Program-made: the position numbers and the translations under genes
In this document: in pieces, positions 62,393 through 64,000 of the stretch
Layout: every line of letters begins with the position of its first letter
How positions within the stretch are numbered: position 1 is the first letter of the stretch
Assembly: GCF_014652915.1 (NCBI RefSeq)
Contig: NZ_BMZS01000007.1
Location: forward strand, 124,001 to 188,000
DNA: 64,000 nucleotides
Direction: 5' to 3'
DNA from: Thalassobaculum fulvum
GTDB taxonomy: Bacteria; Pseudomonadota; Alphaproteobacteria; Thalassobaculales; Thalassobaculaceae
Notes under the pieces: generated by a model
Databases searched by the model: none
Told to the model about the DNA's origin: nothing
What the model saw: only the letters and a program-made list of their open reading frames with translations

Positions 62393-63208
62393 TCAGCTCG
62401 ACGGCGACTTCGGCCCGGCGCTCTCGGCGGGCTGGCCGCCCGGCACGTACTCGTCGAACTCCTCGGAGGTGTTCGAGCGCCCGCCGGCTCCGGCCGGCGG
62501 CGTGCCGTTGTTGATGAGCGCGTCGCGCCGCTGCTTGTAGATCGTGCGGACGCGCGCGTAGTAGTCCACCGATGTCTGCTTCAGGTCGTTGATGGCCGCG
62601 AAGTTCCGGGCCCGGAAGTCGACGGCGCCGGCGGCACGGCGGGCCAGCTGGACGCGGGTCCGGTCGCCGTCGCGCTCCAGCGGGTTGCCGTTTCCGACGT
62701 AGTTGATCGGATCCAGGAAGTAGTCGACCACCAGGCCGACCGTGTCGCGCACGTTCGACGGGCCGAGCAGCGGCAGCACGATGTAGGGCCCGTCGCCGGA
62801 GCCGTAGACCGCCAGGGTCTGCCCGAAATCCTCTTCCCGGTGCTCGAGCCCGAGACCGGTCGCGTTGTCGACGAAGCCGAACAGCGGCGCGTTGGCGACG
62901 AACCGCGACGCCGTGGTGCCGGCCGCGCTCCAGTCGCCCTGGAACAGGTTGTTGGCCAGCACGACCGGGGTCGTCAGCCACTCCAGGAAGCTGCGGACCA
63001 TGTCGCGCACCGGATCCGGCACGGCTTCCTTGTACATGTACGCGGTCGGCTGCAGCACGAAGGTGTCGACGGTATCGTTCACCGCGAACACCATCCGGTT
63101 GGCCGGTTCGATGGGATCGTAGACCGCCCCGGGCTCAAGCTCGGTCTGGCTTGCGCATCCGGCTAAGAGCCCCGTCGCGAAAACCGCGGCCGTGAACGAG
63201 CGACGCAT
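62393..63208 (-). CDS. mlaA: MlaA-type outer-membrane lipoprotein
   Basis: A 271-residue VacJ/MlaA lipoprotein. Lipobox LLAGC ends at residue 18 if the start is ATG at 63208. YDPIEPANRMVFAVNDTVDTFVLQP, VRDMVRSFLEWLTTPVVLANNLFQGD, LGLEHREEDFGQTLAVYG and GPYIVLPLLGPSNVRDTVGLVVD are the family signatures. It sits in the outer membrane as a phospholipid channel donating lipids to MlaC. The tail from residue 240 (NNGTPPAGAGGRSN...) is low-complexity. An alternative start at 63223 gives a slightly longer signal peptide. First gene of mlaA-mlaC. Confidence 0.94.
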   Translation of the reverse strand: MRRSFTAAVFATGLLAGCASQTELEPGAVYDPIEPANRMVFAVNDTVDTFVLQPTAYMYKEAVPDPVRDMVRSFLEWLTTPVVLANNLFQGDWSAAGTTASRFVANAPLFGFVDNATGLGLEHREEDFGQTLAVYGSGDGPYIVLPLLGPSNVRDTVGLVVDYFLDPINYVGNGNPLERDGDRTRVQLARRAAGAVDFRARNFAAINDLKQTSVDYYARVRTIYKQRRDALINNGTPPAGAGGRSNTSEEFDEYVPGGQPAESAGPKSPSS

Positions 63209-63425
63209 CCGACAAAGCCCCATTTCCGCCTGTGCGACCCGCATTTTACGTACGCACGCCCGAGACTTGAGGCCAACACGGCGCGGATTCTCGGCCGCTG
63301 TTGATCCCCTCAGACGCATTGTCGAGGTATCACAGAGACGGCCCCGATACCAGATGGCGGGACCCGCGGCGTTGGAGCTTCAATCCGGGTGTTGCAAAAA
63401 TATCGCGGTTTTTAACTATCCCGGC

Positions 63426-64000
63426 TCAGCGGACCCGATGGGCCAGGGCGTGCGCCTTGCGCTGCCACTCCACGGCGCCGACGGCGCGGTACAGCCGGCC
63501 GGCCTGGACCAGCAGGGCGGTCGCCGTGGCGTTGTCGATGTTGACCGCCAGCAGCCCGATCAGCAGCGCCGCATCGGCCTCCGACAACCGGTCGCCGACG
63601 CTCTGGAACAGGATCCGGGCCTCGGCGTAGGCCTGCTGGGCCTGCGGCAGCCGTCCGAGCGACGACTCCAGATCGCCGATCGCGCGCAGCGCCGAGGCCT
63701 CGCCGTGCGGATCCTTCAGGCCCTGGTACATGGTCCGGACCTGGGCGAAGTTGACCCGGGCCCGGTCGTGGTTCTCCATCAGCAGGTCGACCTGGCCGAG
63801 GTCCATCAGCGCCTGCGCCGCGTCGCGCGCGCCACCGGCGTTCTGGTAGTGGCCGTAGGCCTCCTTGAGGATCTCGCGGGCGCTCCGCTTCTGGTCGCGG
63901 GCGATGTCGACGTGCCCGCGGCCCTTCTGCGCGTCGGCCGTGATCAGCAGGTCCTCCGAGCTCTTGGCCTGGGCGATCACGCGGTCGAACATGACGCGCG
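63426..64000 (-). CDS. TPR-repeat protein (5' end outside window)
   Basis: The frame runs open to the right edge, so only the last 190 or so codons are seen. The visible part is a chain of tetratricopeptide-like helical pairs: KEAYGHYQNAGGARDAAQALMDLGQVDLL, then NFAQVRTMYQGLKDPHGEASALRAIGDLESSLGRL, then QAYAEARILFQSVGDRLSEADAALLIGLL. Repeats of this kind (36-40 residues, rich in Ala and Gly) bind other proteins. No catalytic domain is visible in this part; one may precede it. It is 217 bases from mlaA. Confidence 0.8.
   Translation of the reverse strand, partial: RVMFDRVIAQAKSSEDLLITADAQKGRGHVDIARDQKRSAREILKEAYGHYQNAGGARDAAQALMDLGQVDLLMENHDRARVNFAQVRTMYQGLKDPHGEASALRAIGDLESSLGRLPQAQQAYAEARILFQSVGDRLSEADAALLIGLLAVNIDNATATALLVQAGRLYRAVGAVEWQRKAHALAHRVR

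Overview
The window is a single G+C-rich chromosomal stretch with no plasmid, phage or insertion-sequence genes. Its gene content points to an alphaproteobacterium, most likely of the Rhodospirillales type: two PAS_5-family proteins, a soxBDAG sarcosine oxidase operon, the neighbourhood rpoH - rluD - DUF6476, hisZ overlapping purA, MlaA/MlaC, and an mraZ at the left edge that should lead into the division and cell-wall cluster. Genus cannot be fixed from the sequence alone. Genes are tightly packed, and several neighbours overlap by four bases as GTGA or ATGA, which suggests translational coupling.

Left part (1-13.3 kb): mraZ with a 10-bp-periodic TGGG array over its likely promoter; tandem PAS_5 paralogues; the RNase P RNA gene; a glutathione transferase facing an ornithine-type decarboxylase across a strong hairpin; the coupled run djlA - uup - EamA transporter - AmpD-like amidase; a PilZ protein; a TPR protein with two GT2 glycosyltransferase domains; a cysteine hydrolase; and an isolated flagellin-like gene.

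Middle (13.3-39.4 kb): mostly catabolism and transport. It holds a DASS transporter with a D-lactate dehydrogenase, a 2-hydroxyacid dehydrogenase facing puuD-hyuB-hyuA, a PhnA-domain protein, and a relic of the 3' end of a second 2-hydroxyacid dehydrogenase. Next comes an A+T-rich island gene for a six-cysteine secreted protein, paired with a TPR-secretin lipoprotein. Then follow OsmC, an MFS exporter with a divergent LysR regulator, soxBDAG, and an operon of GST, CMD-family protein, LigI-like hydrolase and SDR. Palindromic repeats of one family lie after dld and between soxD and soxA.

Right part (39.5-64 kb): hisZ-purA; a pseudokinase and a membrane protein; rpoH, rluD and DUF6476; a CoA-transferase/CitE-like lyase pair; a sodium:solute symporter with its DUF4212 partner, the symporter carrying a perfect EF-hand loop; a PepSY/cytochrome b561 pair divergent from a two-component system and an Asp-rich RTX protein; a DnaQ-CBS-DUF294 fusion divergent from ettA; mlaC and mlaA; and a truncated TPR gene at the edge.

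The best candidates for something undescribed are the secretin/secreted-protein pair at 24.4-27.0 kb, the PepSY-b561-TCS-RTX locus at 53.6-57.5 kb, the pseudokinase pair at 42.1-44.7 kb and the EF-hand symporter. Starts were chosen from ribosome-binding sites, overlaps and alignment to paralogues; family names come from motif recognition without any database search.
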